Assembly (NCBI GenBank): GCA_022564535.1
Contig: JADFLD010000095.1
Coordinates: 1 to 7,260 of the forward strand
Source: Gemmatimonadota bacterium
GTDB lineage: Bacteria; Gemmatimonadota; Gemmatimonadetes; Longimicrobiales; UBA6960
Length of the DNA stretch: 7,260 nucleotides
Direction: 5' to 3'
Each line of letters opens with the position of its first letter. The stretch's first letter is position 1. The translations under genes and the position numbers were made by a program. The notes beneath the pieces were generated by a model that was not told where the DNA came from, searched no databases, and worked only from the letters and a program-made list of their open reading frames with translations. Of this stretch, positions 6,615 to 7,260 are shown piece by piece.

Positions 6615-7260
6615 ATGGAACCCTTCATCCTTATTTCTGTCCTCATCCTCTCGATCGTGGTCCACGAAGTCGCGCACGCTTGGCAGGCGCGACGCGAGGG
6701 GGACGATACCGCCGAGAGGTTGGGTCGCATCACGCTGAACCCGTTGTCGCACCTCGACCTGATGGGTTCGTTCATCGTGCCGATGGCGCTGTATTTCTCA
6801 GGCACCGGTTTTCTGTTCGGATGGGCCAAGCCGGTCCCCGTGAACCCGGCCAACTATCGCAATTATGTGGCAGGCGACATCCGCGTGTCGATGGCGGGCA
6901 TCGTGTCCAACATCTTCCTCGCGTTGGGTGCGACCTTGCTGATGGCGATGCTCGTGAAGTTACGGAGCTTCGTGGGTCCGCTTGGCGGAGTCCTGGATTC
7001 CGCGCTGTTGGCTCTGAACTACGCGGTGTTCATCAATCTCATTTTGGCGTTCTTCAATCTGATCCCCGTTCCCCCACTCGACGGGTCGCATGTGCTGGCA
7101 CACCTCCTGCCGGACGCGCTGGCTCTCAAGTACAGGCAGTTCGGTCAATACGGCGTTCTCGCGCTCATGGGTGTCCTGTACTTCATACCGGGTGCGTTCG
7201 GCGTGGTGCTGTGGCCGGTTCTCTACCTGCAAGGCCTGGCCGACTGGTTCATTCGCCTGT
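6615..7260 (+). CDS. Site-2 protease family (M50) membrane metalloprotease, 3' truncated by the window edge
   Basis: This is an intramembrane zinc protease related to the S2P/SpoIVFB group, which cuts transmembrane segments of regulatory proteins such as anti-sigma factors. The 215 residues present start with a hydrophobic segment holding the zinc motif HEVAH (17-21, catalytic E18). The subfamily block LGRITLNPLSHLDLMGS and FGWAKPVPVNP follow. The second active-site motif NLIPVPPLDG (148-157) supplies the third zinc ligand D156. Several membrane spans are visible. With no PDZ domain and a short N-terminus, it resembles the small S2P-like proteins of 200-230 residues, so only a few residues are probably missing. 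The ATG at 6615 follows a GAGG 13 bases upstream, a rather long spacing. It is divergent from rpsT. Its substrate cannot be inferred from these neighbours. Confidence 0.9.
   Translation, partial: MEPFILISVLILSIVVHEVAHAWQARREGDDTAERLGRITLNPLSHLDLMGSFIVPMALYFSGTGFLFGWAKPVPVNPANYRNYVAGDIRVSMAGIVSNIFLALGATLLMAMLVKLRSFVGPLGGVLDSALLALNYAVFINLILAFFNLIPVPPLDGSHVLAHLLPDALALKYRQFGQYGVLALMGVLYFIPGAFGVVLWPVLYLQGLADWFIRL

Overview
The window reads as high-GC bacterial chromosome (probably a metagenome-derived contig). It carries a three-gene pyrimidine operon, a sodium/proton antiporter, ribosomal protein bS20 and a truncated site-2 protease gene. A foreign-looking segment sits at the left edge. From about position 624 rightward, gene content and protein style fit a Gram-negative, possibly marine or soil Gemmatimonadota-like lineage. 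That placement is an inference from how the proteins look, not from a search. The first ~620 bases look instead like an alphaproteobacterial (Rhodobacterales-like) kbl gene.

Layout. Positions 9-1253 (+) form one open frame made of two unrelated gene halves. The N-terminal half is threonine-catabolism enzyme Kbl (glycine C-acetyltransferase). The C-terminal half is a family-10-like glycosidase (GHL10/DUF187 type). They join near 612-629, and each is cut inside its catalytic domain. Codon choice shifts at the same place, so an assembly chimera or a recombination scar is far more likely than a real fusion enzyme. Positions 1250-3154 (-) encode an NhaC-family antiporter with an added signal peptide and a periplasmic domain of about 80 residues. 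Its stop codon shares the tetranucleotide CTAG with the stop of the convergent left-hand ORF. Positions 3155-3337 are a divergent intergenic region with a 14-bp perfect palindrome.

Positions 3338-6146 (+) are pyrR-pyrB-pyrC, joined by 4-base GTGA and ATGA overlaps. The operon provides a uracil-responsive regulator/phosphoribosyltransferase and steps 2 and 3 of de novo UMP synthesis: carbamoyl phosphate to carbamoyl aspartate to dihydroorotate. It ends at a hairpin terminator (6184-6222) that probably also serves the convergent rpsT (6248-6502, -). A 112-bp divergent spacer follows, with a candidate rpsT promoter. Then comes an M50-type site-2 protease gene (6615 to beyond 7260, +) that runs off the window.

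I see no CRISPR array, insertion sequence, tRNA or phage gene. Most of the window is ordinary housekeeping. The points worth a second look are the chimeric left ORF, the unusual N-terminal domain of the antiporter, the shared-stop convergent gene ends, and the pyrR upstream palindrome.
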